Assembly: GCA_944387405.1 (NCBI GenBank)
Contig: CALXET010000002.1
Coordinates: 193,316-257,315 of the forward strand
DNA: 64,000 bases
Direction: 5' to 3'
Source: an uncultured Clostridia bacterium
GTDB taxonomy: Bacteria; Bacillota; Clostridia; TANB77; CAG-508
Below the pieces are notes generated by a model. The model was not told the origin of the DNA. It worked only from the letters and a program-made list of their open reading frames with translations, and did not search any database. Below are positions 1 through 9,143 of the stretch, piece by piece; position 1 is the stretch's first letter; every line of letters begins with the position of its first letter. The translations under genes were made by a program, and so were the position numbers.

Positions 1-2
1 TA

Positions 3-1301
3 TTATCATTTAATCATTTTAAGACAACAGGACAATATAATAAAGAAACTTCATATGATACTTCTTTTGAAAACATAAAAATAGATCCTGACGAAATGCA
101 CTTTTTGCTATATACTTCTGGAACTACTGGAAATTCCAAAGGTGTATGCTTATCTCACAAAAATATTTGCTCAAATATATTTTCTATTGGTAGTATTGTA
201 AAAGTTGATACACATACAGAAATAATGTCAATTCTTCCTATTCATCACACTTATGAATGTACTCTGGGATTTCTTTTAGTAATATCTAGTGGAGGAACTA
301 TATCTTATCTTGAAAGCTATAAACATTTGGCACAAAATTTAAATGAATATAAGCCAAATATATTTTTAAGTGTTCCATTAATACTAGATAAATTACATGC
401 AAATATTTTAAAAACTTTAAAGAATTCTTTACCAAAAAAATATTTTGAAAAGAATCCTCAAAAACATATCATGGATAATTTACCATTATTTTTAAGACCA
501 ATAGTAAAATCCAAAATAAAAAAAGCTTTAGGTGGCAATATTCAAAAAATAATAGTAGGTGCATCTCCTATTAGTCCTGATTTAATAACTTCTTTAAATA
601 AATTTGGAATAAAAGTTTTAAATGGATATGGGCTTACTGAATGTTCTCCATTAGTTGCTGGTAATAATGACTTCTTTGTAAACAAATCATCTGTTGGGCT
701 TCCTATTCCTAATGTTGAATATAAAATATCTAATCCAGATGAAAATGGTATAGGCGAAATATTAGTAAAAGGTCCAAATGTTATGCTTGGATATTATAAT
801 AATGAAAAAGAAACTAATAAAGTTCTTATAGATGGATGGTTCCATACTGGAGATTTAGGAAAAATAGATGATGAGGGCTGGCTTTATATAACAGGAAGAT
901 CAAAAAATGTTATTATCACTAAAAATGGTAAAAATGTTTATCCAGAAGAAATAGAATTTTTACTTGATAATAATGAATTTATTTTAGAATCCTTAGTAGT
1001 AGGCAGATTAAATAACGAAAATAAAGAAACTTATGTAAAAGCTAATATTATTCCAGATATAAGTAAAATAAAAGAATATTTAAATATTGACGAAAATTCT
1101 AATGTGAGCGATAAAGAAATATTTGAAATTATAAGTAAAAGTGTAAAAGAAGTAAATAATCTTCTTCCACAATTTAAACACATAAAAGAATTTTCTATTA
1201 AAAATAATGAATTCGAAAAAACAACTACAAATAAAATTAAACGATTCGGTAAAAATTTAGAAGACGATATAAATGATAAATCTAAAAAAACTGATGACTA
1301 A
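3..1301 (+). CDS. Long-chain acyl-CoA ligase (AMP-forming), 5' end outside window
   Basis: The open frame runs in from the left edge of the window, with no stop between base 3 and the internal Met at 96, so the N-terminus is missing. It carries the adenylate-forming signatures in order: the P-loop YTSGTTGNSKG, the GYGLTECSP motif, and WFHTGDLGKIDDEGWLYITGR with the hinge and ENVYPEEIE-like lysine-proximal region. These place it in the FadD/AMP-forming acyl-CoA synthetase family, which activates a carboxylate with ATP and then transfers it to CoA. The substrate cannot be read from the sequence; FadD-like fatty acids are the likely choice. The C-terminal tail is Lys/Asp rich. A long bidirectional hairpin follows. 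Confidence 0.9.
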   Translation, partial: LSFNHFKTTGQYNKETSYDTSFENIKIDPDEMHFLLYTSGTTGNSKGVCLSHKNICSNIFSIGSIVKVDTHTEIMSILPIHHTYECTLGFLLVISSGGTISYLESYKHLAQNLNEYKPNIFLSVPLILDKLHANILKTLKNSLPKKYFEKNPQKHIMDNLPLFLRPIVKSKIKKALGGNIQKIIVGASPISPDLITSLNKFGIKVLNGYGLTECSPLVAGNNDFFVNKSSVGLPIPNVEYKISNPDENGIGEILVKGPNVMLGYYNNEKETNKVLIDGWFHTGDLGKIDDEGWLYITGRSKNVIITKNGKNVYPEEIEFLLDNNEFILESLVVGRLNNENKETYVKANIIPDISKIKEYLNIDENSNVSDKEIFEIISKSVKEVNNLLPQFKHIKEFSIKNNEFEKTTTNKIKRFGKNLEDDINDKSKKTDD

Positions 1302-1337
1302 ATAATAATTTTTAACTAATAGCAAATTAAACTATAA

Positions 1338-1388
1338 CTAATAAAAATATCCTTGATATTATATAATTATCAAGGATATTTTTATTAG
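1338..1388. terminator. Bidirectional terminator between convergent genes
   Basis: A perfect 21-bp inverted repeat (1338-1358 and 1368-1388) with a 9-nt AT loop and A/T-rich flanks on both sides. It ends the acyl-CoA ligase gene on the plus strand and the YdbC-like gene on the minus strand, whose stop codon lies inside the right arm. Confidence 0.85.
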
Positions 1389-1606
1389 TCTTCATACTTA
1401 TTTAATAAATCTTTTAAATTTTCCATCTCATTTTTTGAAAAAGTTACTCCCTTTCCCATTTTAGAATGATCTTCACTCCAGTCTCTCAAATCAAATTTAG
1501 GATCTCTACCATTCCAGCTTACTAAATTTAATTCTTTACTCCATCCTTTTTCAGTAGTAGATAATACTCCTATTTTTTTTACTATCTCATATGTTATTTC
1601 TGCCAT
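1385..1606 (-). CDS. YdbC/PC4-like small nucleic-acid-binding protein
   Basis: A 73-residue protein starting MAEITYEIVKKIGVLS, with WSKELNLVSWNG and KFDLRDW segments typical of the YdbC family of bacterial PC4-like proteins, which bind single-stranded DNA or RNA as dimers. The start is placed at 1606 because AAAGGAGG lies just upstream; a longer in-frame start at 1624 has no ribosome binding site. The full domain is present. The cellular role in Clostridia is not established. It sits directly downstream of the ROK kinase on the same strand. Confidence 0.75.
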   Translation of the reverse strand: MAEITYEIVKKIGVLSTTEKGWSKELNLVSWNGRDPKFDLRDWSEDHSKMGKGVTFSKNEMENLKDLLNKYED

Positions 1607-1653
1607 AACGTTCCTCCTTTTCATAAATTCTTCTTTAAAATAACATCTTTTTA

Positions 1654-2574
1654 TTATTCCTTTTCTACTTTTACTGTTGCTCCAATAATTCCAGCATCAT
1701 TTTTAAATTTAGCAACTCTAATCTTTGGTGAAGATTCTTGATTATATGTACTATTTGGCTCCTTTAATTTTTCTAATAATTTCTTAAATATTGGATTATC
1801 CTCATAATAAGCAAAACTTCCGCCAAGAGATATTACCTCTGGCTCAAATATATCTATAATATTACATAATCCAACTTTCAAATAATCTAAATAATCATCT
1901 ATAACTTTTTCTATTTTTTCATTATTAAAATCTAATAATTTTTCATTTAAGTATCGTCCCGTAAAATCATTATCTATTCCTAGTACTTCGGCAATATTCC
2001 TCTTCAACGCTCTCATTGATGCATATGTCTCAAAACAACCTTTTTTTCCACAATTACATTGAAGTCCATCTTTTACTATAACCATATGACCTATTTCAAA
2101 CCCAGCGTATCTTTTTGGTTCTAATAGCTTTCCCCCCATAAATACTGCTGCACCTATTCCAGTTCCCATACACAAGAACACACAATCATCTGCATCTTTT
2201 AGTGAACCATAATATTTTTCTGCAATTGCTGCACATTTTGAATCATTTCTTATTTGCATCGGTAAATTAATTGTTTTCTGAAGTTCAGAAATTATATCAA
2301 ATTTAAAAAGTCCTAGATTTGGTGACTTTACTATAATGTTATCTTTTATTGTTCCTGGAGCTGCTATTCCAATCATATCTACTTCCGAAATATTTAATTG
2401 TGTTTCATCTAAAACTTCATTAATTAATTCAAGTATATTATTTACTAAAGATTCTCTTATATTAATTTTATCTTGTTTACTTAGGTCTTTTCCAGACATG
2501 TCTATCAAATTACCATTTTTAATAATTCCTACACCGACATGGCTTCCACCTATATCAACGCCTATTCTAACCAT
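1654..2574 (-). CDS. ROK-family sugar kinase (glucokinase-like)
   Basis: A 306-residue ROK protein. Residues 6-13 form the first phosphate-binding turn (VDIGGSHV), D111 in RNDSK is the expected catalytic base, GTGIGAA at 137-143 is the adenosine/phosphate loop, E160-x-GH163 contributes sugar and zinc contacts, and CNCGKKGC at 173-180 is the ROK zinc site. The length fits bacterial glucokinases, and ROK kinases phosphorylate glucose or related hexoses with ATP. There is no DNA-binding N-terminus, so this is a kinase rather than a ROK repressor. The start at 2574 is preceded by AAAGGAG. Sugar specificity is not determined. Confidence 0.88.
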   Translation of the reverse strand: MVRIGVDIGGSHVGVGIIKNGNLIDMSGKDLSKQDKINIRESLVNNILELINEVLDETQLNISEVDMIGIAAPGTIKDNIIVKSPNLGLFKFDIISELQKTINLPMQIRNDSKCAAIAEKYYGSLKDADDCVFLCMGTGIGAAVFMGGKLLEPKRYAGFEIGHMVIVKDGLQCNCGKKGCFETYASMRALKRNIAEVLGIDNDFTGRYLNEKLLDFNNEKIEKVIDDYLDYLKVGLCNIIDIFEPEVISLGGSFAYYEDNPIFKKLLEKLKEPNSTYNQESSPKIRVAKFKNDAGIIGATVKVEKE

Positions 2575-2648
2575 AAAAATCTCCTTTTTATTTATTATAT
2601 TACACTATTTATATAAAAATCGCAAATATTATTTTATAATTTTAATAT

Positions 2649-2674
2649 AAAAAAGAGAGAGGCCATAGCCCCTC
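2649..2674 (-). terminator. Terminator of the secreted-protein gene
   Basis: On the minus strand a GAGGGGC/GCCTCTC stem with one mismatch is followed by a T-run, directly after the gene ending at 2738. Confidence 0.55.
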
Positions 2675-2737
2675 ACCCTTAGCGAAATGTAATAAAAAAT
2701 TTAAATAGTTACTATAAACTTACTTTAATTTAATGAA

Positions 2738-3223
2738 TTAAGGTTCTTCATAAACTGCTCCAGAACCTGTAAATATGCCATATACAAACACATTATATGT
2801 TCCGGCATCCGCATTTGGGAACAAATCTGCATAGTGATGACCTGTTCCTTTCCAAGTAGCTTTCAGATTTTGTGGCTTATATGCCCCTGTACTTCCTTTT
2901 GAAGCATAAACTTTAATCGAACCAGTTACACTAGAGATATACATATGTATTTTTACATTATCTCCTTGTTTAACTTTAAAAGATCCACTGTTGTTTACGC
3001 CATTACTTACCTGGAGAAGATCTGTGTTATATGGTACTATAGTTGAATTACCATTTTCATCAATTGTAACTTTATATTTAGTTAATAATTGTTCTTGAAC
3101 AGTATTATCACTAATAGTTACATCTTCCCGCCCAGTCATATCCATCTCAGTACTTGCAGCAGACACAGGTAAACCCATGCTGATTAAAAACATACATAAA
3201 CTAATTGCTAGTATTTTCTTCAT
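2738..3223 (-). CDS. Secreted protein of unknown function, likely acquired
   Basis: A 161-residue protein with a clear Sec signal peptide (MKKILAISLCMFLISMG, then a VSAAS cleavage region at about residue 23). The mature part is polar, and its C-terminal 80 residues look like a beta-rich extracellular domain with YNVFVYGIF and TGSIKVYASKG segments. I do not recognise the family. The start at 3223 has AAGGGAG upstream; a longer frame to 3280 lacks one. Base composition differs from the neighbours and the gene contains an in-frame CGG at 3130-3128 that reads as Arg, which native-looking genes here avoid. A hairpin terminator follows it. Confidence 0.7.
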   Translation of the reverse strand: MKKILAISLCMFLISMGLPVSAASTEMDMTGREDVTISDNTVQEQLLTKYKVTIDENGNSTIVPYNTDLLQVSNGVNNSGSFKVKQGDNVKIHMYISSVTGSIKVYASKGSTGAYKPQNLKATWKGTGHHYADLFPNADAGTYNVFVYGIFTGSGAVYEEP

Positions 3224-3328
3224 GCTAATTCTCCCTTCTGAACATTTACATTTCACTAAGCAACGCCATTGATTTCTCAAGACTTAAATAGTATAACATA
3301 TTTTTCCAAAAAGTAAACAATTTCCATT

Positions 3329-4261
3329 TTATTTTTCTGATTCTTCTACAAGCGATGTATAATATTCATTTCTTGTCATTGTTTTATATTCTGAGGCATC
3401 TGGTTCTATAAAATCTTCTTCTGTAACTGTATTAAACTCATATACTGTTTCAAAAACATACTCTTCAGAATTTTTCTTATTTGAATATATCTCTAATCCT
3501 GTTTCTTTATCAATATACATTCCTTCTAATGTATTGCCTCTTTCATTTGACTCGAAATTATCTACATAGTAACAATTCTTTCCTTTAAATGTTCTCTCTT
3601 CTATTCTTGCTTTTACAGCACATTTAAATAAATCCCATAAATTTTCTGTATGTAAAACATTATCAGATCCTCCGATTGTTCCCCATTTTCCATCAGTTAA
3701 AAGTATCTTATCATCATTATTTATATTAATATACTCATGTGTATTATATTCTTCATATTCTACGTCGTTATTTTTATTTCCAATAGATATAGTAGTTGTT
3801 ATTTCTCCATTCTCGACTATAACATTTATAACTTTTACTTTATCACCCATTTTGTATGTCTCATCTTTATAAAACTTTCCATCTGAATAATTATACATTG
3901 TAATATGATAGTTATCTATATTTTTATATTCTTCAGCTAAATTTGATAAATTATTTATAATTATCATTTTTCTTACAGTAGTTATAATAAATGTACATAC
4001 TATTATAAGTACTATAAGTACTAATATTATTCTCAAAGCTCTTAGCTTTCTATTATATTTCTTAAATCCATTAACCTTTCTTTTATCAGATTCTTTTGTT
4101 TCTATTTCTATTTTTTGTTTCGTCTCTTCTAATATTCGTTTACATTCCATACATGAATTCAAGTGTTCTTCAATATACTTATTTGTTTCTTCATCAGTTA
4201 ATTTTTCAATATAATTTGGTAACAAATCTCTAACTATCTTACAATCTCTATTCTCCTTCAT
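3329..4261 (-). CDS. Anti-sigma factor with zinc-finger motif and one membrane segment
   Basis: About 310 residues. The N-terminus has the anti-sigma zinc-finger pattern (EEHLNSCMECKRIL, H-x3-C-x2-C), followed by a basic stretch and one transmembrane helix (ALRIILVLIVLIIVCTFIITT). A large extracytoplasmic domain with lipoprotein-sensor-like segments follows. It overlaps the end of the ECF sigma gene, the usual arrangement for a cognate pair: the cytoplasmic finger holds the sigma factor until an envelope signal releases it. The start ATG at 4261 has AAAGGAGG nine bases upstream. Confidence 0.85.
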   Translation of the reverse strand: MKENRDCKIVRDLLPNYIEKLTDEETNKYIEEHLNSCMECKRILEETKQKIEIETKESDKRKVNGFKKYNRKLRALRIILVLIVLIIVCTFIITTVRKMIIINNLSNLAEEYKNIDNYHITMYNYSDGKFYKDETYKMGDKVKVINVIVENGEITTTISIGNKNNDVEYEEYNTHEYININNDDKILLTDGKWGTIGGSDNVLHTENLWDLFKCAVKARIEERTFKGKNCYYVDNFESNERGNTLEGMYIDKETGLEIYSNKKNSEEYVFETVYEFNTVTEEDFIEPDASEYKTMTRNEYYTSLVEESEK

Positions 4262-4742
4262 CACAATCAACCTCCTTTAATTTTATTTTTGCTCTATAAA
4301 AAACAACTCTTGCCCAGTTTTCTGTCTTTCCCAAAACATCTCCAATCTCCTTAAAAGTTAATTCTCCAATAATCCTTAATTGTACAACTTCTTTCATATC
4401 TCTATCTAATTTTTGCATATTTTTAAATAATTGTAATTTATTATCTCTTAAAATCACAGCATCTTCCACTTTATCTTTTGACTTAATTAAAAGCATTTCT
4501 TCTTCACTAATATTTTTTATTTTTCTATTTTTCTTTAATTCGTCAAACCATAGATTTTTTGCAATTTGGCATAACCACGTAGAAATTTTAGAATTGTTTT
4601 TAAAACTATTTATCTTTCTAATTGCTCTATAAAATGTTTCTTGAGTTAATTCTTCTGCAATATCATCATTATGAGTTAAACAAAATAAATATTTTCGTAC
4701 TGTTTCAACATTTTCTGTGTATATTTTTTCAATATTTTTCAC
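4248..4742 (-). CDS. ECF RNA polymerase sigma factor
   Basis: An ECF sigma-70 protein with region 2 (LTQETFYRAIRKINSFK, then ISTWLCQIAKNLWFDELKK) and region 4 (VVQLRIIGELTFKEIGDVLG, then a recognition helix WARVVFYRAKIKLKE). It directs core RNA polymerase to envelope-stress-type promoters. The GTG at 4742 is preferred because GGGAGGAG lies just upstream; the first ATG at 4781 has no binding site. It is translationally coupled to the anti-sigma gene. The target regulon cannot be read from this window. Confidence 0.88.
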   Translation of the reverse strand: MKNIEKIYTENVETVRKYLFCLTHNDDIAEELTQETFYRAIRKINSFKNNSKISTWLCQIAKNLWFDELKKNRKIKNISEEEMLLIKSKDKVEDAVILRDNKLQLFKNMQKLDRDMKEVVQLRIIGELTFKEIGDVLGKTENWARVVFYRAKIKLKEVDCDEGE

Positions 4743-4903
4743 ATTTTTCTCCTCCCTTTTCTCCCCCTTTTTAATTATCATTTATAATAAGACGTTCAAA
4801 AACAAATTTCGTTACAAAATTTTACAAATTTTCAATATTAATTTTAATCTGTTTTAACTTTAAAATATTGATTTTTGATATAATATTTGGAATTTATACA
4901 CAC

Positions 4904-4934
4904 AAAAAAAGAGCGTTTTAAAAACGCTCCTTTT
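4904..4934 (-). terminator. Terminator of the type IV pilus operon
   Basis: A GAGCGTTTT/AAAACGCTC stem-loop with T-rich flank, immediately downstream of pilC on the minus strand. Confidence 0.8.
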
Positions 4935-4939
4935 AATCT

Positions 4940-6298
4940 TTATAAATATGCACTGAATAAGAAAGATCCCATATAAACTTGAATACATGGTACTAATACT
5001 ACTATTACAAAGAATACTAATACTACACCAACTACTGAGTAACTTATTTCTGGTAATACTTTCATTATTTTTTGTAAAATATTATCTATATCCATCTCAA
5101 CATATTCTAATAATTTATCAAGCATTGCACTTAAATCTGTCTGCATACCAACTTTAAGCATCTCTGTTGTCATTCTATTTCCAAACCCCGCTTCTTCAAA
5201 AGGAGTAACCCATGATTGTCCTATCATAATATTATTTATAGCAGATTCAACAATAGACATCATAACATTATTTCTTATAACATTTTTTGAAACTTCTAAC
5301 GCTTGTTGGATTCTCATACCATTTTTTATATTTAAAGTTACAGCCTTCATAACTCTAGAGAAATCTAAAGCATATATAAGTGAACCAAATACAGGCATTG
5401 TATATTTAAAATAATGAAATTTATATCTTCCTATTGGAGTATGCACATAAACAACAATTGCAACAATAATTGCTATTATTATTCCTACAGGCACATACCA
5501 CCAAAGCATTGCTTGATCTAAGAATTTTGAAAACCACATTGTAGGTGCTGGAAGTTGTTCTTGCGTACCTACTTGTTCAAAAACATCTTGAATAGAAGGT
5601 ATTGCATATAATGTACCAATTATCAATAACAAAAACATTCCTACGAATTGCACTACATTAGGTATAATTATTTTTTTAACTTTTTTTACTAAAGCATCAC
5701 TACTATCTAGATAAGACATAGCTTGTTCTAATGATTTAACAAGTGAACCTGAAAGTTCCCCAACTTTTATCATATTTGTGTATATTACAGGAAATACATT
5801 TTCATAGTATTCCATTGTAGTATACATATAATCTCCACCTTCAACACCTGATAATATATCTTCTAAAACTCCTCTTAAACTAGGATTCTCAGTTGATGAA
5901 ATTACCGTTTGAAGTGCATGTATATTGTTAAAATCAGCTCTCTTTAGTAGTAAAAAGCTTTGTGTAAAGACCATAACATCTCTTTTTGTTATCTTCTGTG
6001 AACTAAAGAATTGTGATTTTAAAGATTGCATTGTAGAAATTTTTTCTTTTTTATTTTTTTTATTATATAAAAGATCAATTTGTGATGGCGACATATCTTT
6101 TAAAACAGATTCTGCATCTTTATGATTTTTTGCTTTATACTTTTCTTTTGAACCAAAATTAACAGCTTGTTGTATATCAATTGGCTCTAAACCATTTTTC
6201 TTAAGCTTTTTAACAAGTTCTACTTTGGTCATACCAGAAATAGTATTTTTCACAACTCTTCCGTTTTTTGTCATAGCCTTATATTGATAAGTTGGCAT
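4940..6298 (-). CDS. pilC: Type IV pilus inner-membrane platform protein PilC (GspF family)
   Basis: A 452-residue GspF/PilC protein. The N-terminal MPTYQYKAMTKNGRVVK motif is the family hallmark, followed by a linker and two GspF repeats with membrane segments near residues 215-235, 265-285 and at the C-terminus. PilC is the rotary platform that the PilB and PilT motors act on during pilin insertion and removal. It is the last gene of the operon, downstream of pilT and pilB, and a terminator follows. GGAGG precedes the start. Confidence 0.92.
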   Translation of the reverse strand: MPTYQYKAMTKNGRVVKNTISGMTKVELVKKLKKNGLEPIDIQQAVNFGSKEKYKAKNHKDAESVLKDMSPSQIDLLYNKKNKKEKISTMQSLKSQFFSSQKITKRDVMVFTQSFLLLKRADFNNIHALQTVISSTENPSLRGVLEDILSGVEGGDYMYTTMEYYENVFPVIYTNMIKVGELSGSLVKSLEQAMSYLDSSDALVKKVKKIIIPNVVQFVGMFLLLIIGTLYAIPSIQDVFEQVGTQEQLPAPTMWFSKFLDQAMLWWYVPVGIIIAIIVAIVVYVHTPIGRYKFHYFKYTMPVFGSLIYALDFSRVMKAVTLNIKNGMRIQQALEVSKNVIRNNVMMSIVESAINNIMIGQSWVTPFEEAGFGNRMTTEMLKVGMQTDLSAMLDKLLEYVEMDIDNILQKIMKVLPEISYSVVGVVLVFFVIVVLVPCIQVYMGSFLFSAYL

Positions 6299-6370
6299 CT
6301 TCTACCTCCTACTTATATAATTAACTTTTCTTAATTCTATCATATAAAAAATATTTTTTGTATACCAATA

Positions 6371-7468
6371 TTATGCTTTTTTCATTCTTAAATTAGAAAT
6401 TGTTCTTTCTAGTGCAGAATGATTTTTTTCTTCTAATTGTGCTTTTGCTTGCTCTAAAGTTATTTTTCCTTTAATAACTAATCCAGCAAGAGAGTTTAGT
6501 AAACTAATACTTCCTTTTTCTAAACTTCCTTGAACAGCATCTTCTAGTTCAGATATACTAAATTTCTCTTTTCTTAAACATCCCGCAACTATATTATCTA
6601 CAACCATAACTTCTGGAACCATTACTAAATCTTGCTCATCTGCTGATTTAATTAATCTTTGAGAAACTACTATCTTAAGCAATGCTGCCATCAAGTATTT
6701 TATCTGAGCTTGATCTGCAAAATCGTAGAAATTTATAATTCTATCTATTGTTTCTGCACATGATTTTGTATGAAGTGTTCCAATTACTAAGTGTCCTGAT
6801 TCTGCCATATCTATAGCAGCTTCCATAGTATATCTATCACGAATCTCTCCTACTACTAGAATATCACAGTCCTCTCTTAGGGCATTTCTAACACCATCAA
6901 CGAATGTTAATGAGTCTGCTCCCTCTCCTACTTCTTTTTGTATAATGATTGATTTCTTTGACTTATGTTTATATTCAACTGGTGCTTCTAGAGTCAAAAT
7001 CTTTTTGTTTTGCTTTTCGTTTATATTATTAATTAATGCATTAAGTGTTGTTGATTTACCTGAGTTAGTTTTTCCTGTAACTAATATAACTCCTTGTGGT
7101 TGATATGTCATTTGTCTTACAACATCAGGTATTCCTAATTCTTCAAAAGCTGGTAAAGTATCTTTGATAATTCTTAGTGTAAATAGAGGAATACCATCCA
7201 TATTAGATATATTAACCCTCATTCTTAAACCTTTATACACTAAAGAAGTATCTAGTCTTCTATCTTCTTTAAATTTTTTATCAGCAACTACATTTCCTTT
7301 AACTATATAATCATATATTGCATAAATATCTTCTTCTGTAACAACTCCCTCTTTTGCAGGAATTAAAGATTTTTTTATTCTAAGAACCGGTTTTAATCCA
7401 CAAATAATATGTACGTCTGATGCATCTTTTGCTATTCCTTCATCTAATACTTTTTCGAAATTTACCAT
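6371..7468 (-). CDS. pilT: Type IV pilus retraction ATPase PilT
   Basis: About 365 residues. The family start motif KDASDVHIICG is present, then the Walker A loop VTGKTNSGKSTTLNA (a serine-rich variant of GPTGSGKST), an Asp box LTLEAPVEYK, Walker B LREDCDILVVGEIRD and the His box GTLHTKS. PilT hydrolyses ATP to pull pilin subunits back into the membrane, driving twitching or DNA uptake. The start at 7468 has GGAGGG upstream. It lies between pilB and pilC in the same operon, so this system probably retracts rather than only secreting. Confidence 0.9.
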   Translation of the reverse strand: MVNFEKVLDEGIAKDASDVHIICGLKPVLRIKKSLIPAKEGVVTEEDIYAIYDYIVKGNVVADKKFKEDRRLDTSLVYKGLRMRVNISNMDGIPLFTLRIIKDTLPAFEELGIPDVVRQMTYQPQGVILVTGKTNSGKSTTLNALINNINEKQNKKILTLEAPVEYKHKSKKSIIIQKEVGEGADSLTFVDGVRNALREDCDILVVGEIRDRYTMEAAIDMAESGHLVIGTLHTKSCAETIDRIINFYDFADQAQIKYLMAALLKIVVSQRLIKSADEQDLVMVPEVMVVDNIVAGCLRKEKFSISELEDAVQGSLEKGSISLLNSLAGLVIKGKITLEQAKAQLEEKNHSALERTISNLRMKKA

Positions 7469-7481
7469 TTTACCCTCCATA

Positions 7482-9113
7482 CTATCTATTAAATAATACT
7501 ACTTTTTTATCTAATTCTTCTAATGTTGTTCTACCATCTAATACTTTATATAACCCATCTATCTCAAAAGGTAAATATCCTTCTTCTAAAGCTGCTTTTC
7601 TAATTTCATATGTAGAAGCTCCATTAACTATTAATTCTTTTATTTTATCTGTCATACTTAAAATCTCTATTATAGCAATTCTTCCTAAGTATCCAGTGTT
7701 ATTACATTCTTTACAACCTACAGTTTCATAAGTAAATTTATCTTTAAAATCAAATTTTATATTATAAGGTGCTGCAAGTTTATTCATTGCGTCTTTTTCT
7801 TCTTGTGTAAATTCTCTTTTCTTAGCACAATGAGGACATACTCTTCTTACTAATCTTTGAGATACACAAGTTGCAACAGTACTTGAAATATCATAATCAG
7901 ATATTCCAAGTTTTCTAAGTCTTGTAATAACCTCTATAGCATTTATTGTATGTATTGTAGACAATACATAGTGACCTGTCTGACCAGCTTGCATTGCAAT
8001 TTCTGCTGTTTCTAAATCTCTTATCTCTCCAACTAGTACTATATTAGGGTCTTGTCTTAAAACAGTTCTAAGTGAACTTGCAAATGTCGCTTTAGGACCA
8101 ACTTCAACTTGATTTAGTCCTTCAATTCTAATTTCAACTGGATCTTCAATTGTGATAATATTTACATCTGGTGTATTTAAAGTATTTATAATACTATATA
8201 ATGTAGTTGTTTTTCCTTCACCAGTAGGAGCTGCAACTATTGTAATAGAATTTCTTTTATCAAAATGTTTTCTTACAAAATTATCTTCTCTAGGAAATCC
8301 AAGTTCATATATATCTCTGATTTTTGCTTCTTTTTTAAGTAAACGCAAAACAAATTTTTCTCCATAAATTGTAACCTGTGAAGATACACGAATATTATAG
8401 TCTGGATATAATAAAATTCTACCATCTTGATCTTCTTGTTTTTCCTGATACATATTTGATATTGCTTTTAATCTACCTATAATCTGAGCTTGTTTTTCTT
8501 TTTCTATTTTTGCTACAACAATTAAATTACCATCTACTCTATATCTTACTCTTATTACATTTTCCATTGGCTCAATATGAATATCTGATGCATTTTTCTC
8601 CATTGCAGTCTTTATTATAGTATCTACTAATTTAACAACATCTTGAGTTACAGCTGTTAAATTATCTGTTGAAGTTCCTTCTAATGATTCTAGAGTCGAA
8701 TCTAAATTAGAATCAAATGTTAAATATCTGTCCATTTGGTAACCATTATGTAGTAATAATAATCTAACTTGTTCTACTGCTTTTTTATTTGACAAATCAG
8801 AAAAACAAACTTTTACTTTTCCATTGTATTCTTCAAAAGGTACTGCTTTACACCTTTTGCAAACATCTAATGATAAATAATCAGTTGGTTGAATCTTTAA
8901 TATATTATTATTAAGTAATACAACTTTTTCATTTAATATGTCTCCTAATGCCTTAAGCAATTCTCTTTCATCACATAAACCTAAAAAATGTATTATATCT
9001 ACTAATTTTTTATTAGGATGACTTTTTTGATGTTTTATCGCTTCCTTAACATCTGCTTCTGAAACTATATTTCTTTTTACAAGTTCTATTCCTATTGGCA
9101 CATTTCTTGCCAT
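7482..9113 (-). CDS. pilB: Type IV pilus extension ATPase PilB (GspE family)
   Basis: A 543-residue assembly ATPase. Residues 1-150 form the MshEN/T2SSE N-domain, followed by KNASDIHIEP, Walker A APTGEGKT at 295-302, the Asp box IITIEDPVEI, Walker B ILRQDPNIVLVGEIRD-like residues, a His box STIHT and a four-cysteine zinc site (CPHC and CKEC). It powers addition of pilin subunits at the membrane. The 13-base gap to pilT shows co-transcription. Confidence 0.93.
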   Translation of the reverse strand: MARNVPIGIELVKRNIVSEADVKEAIKHQKSHPNKKLVDIIHFLGLCDERELLKALGDILNEKVVLLNNNILKIQPTDYLSLDVCKRCKAVPFEEYNGKVKVCFSDLSNKKAVEQVRLLLLHNGYQMDRYLTFDSNLDSTLESLEGTSTDNLTAVTQDVVKLVDTIIKTAMEKNASDIHIEPMENVIRVRYRVDGNLIVVAKIEKEKQAQIIGRLKAISNMYQEKQEDQDGRILLYPDYNIRVSSQVTIYGEKFVLRLLKKEAKIRDIYELGFPREDNFVRKHFDKRNSITIVAAPTGEGKTTTLYSIINTLNTPDVNIITIEDPVEIRIEGLNQVEVGPKATFASSLRTVLRQDPNIVLVGEIRDLETAEIAMQAGQTGHYVLSTIHTINAIEVITRLRKLGISDYDISSTVATCVSQRLVRRVCPHCAKKREFTQEEKDAMNKLAAPYNIKFDFKDKFTYETVGCKECNNTGYLGRIAIIEILSMTDKIKELIVNGASTYEIRKAALEEGYLPFEIDGLYKVLDGRTTLEELDKKVVLFNR

Positions 9114-9143
9114 AGCAATCCCTCTCTTTCGTATATTCCTTAA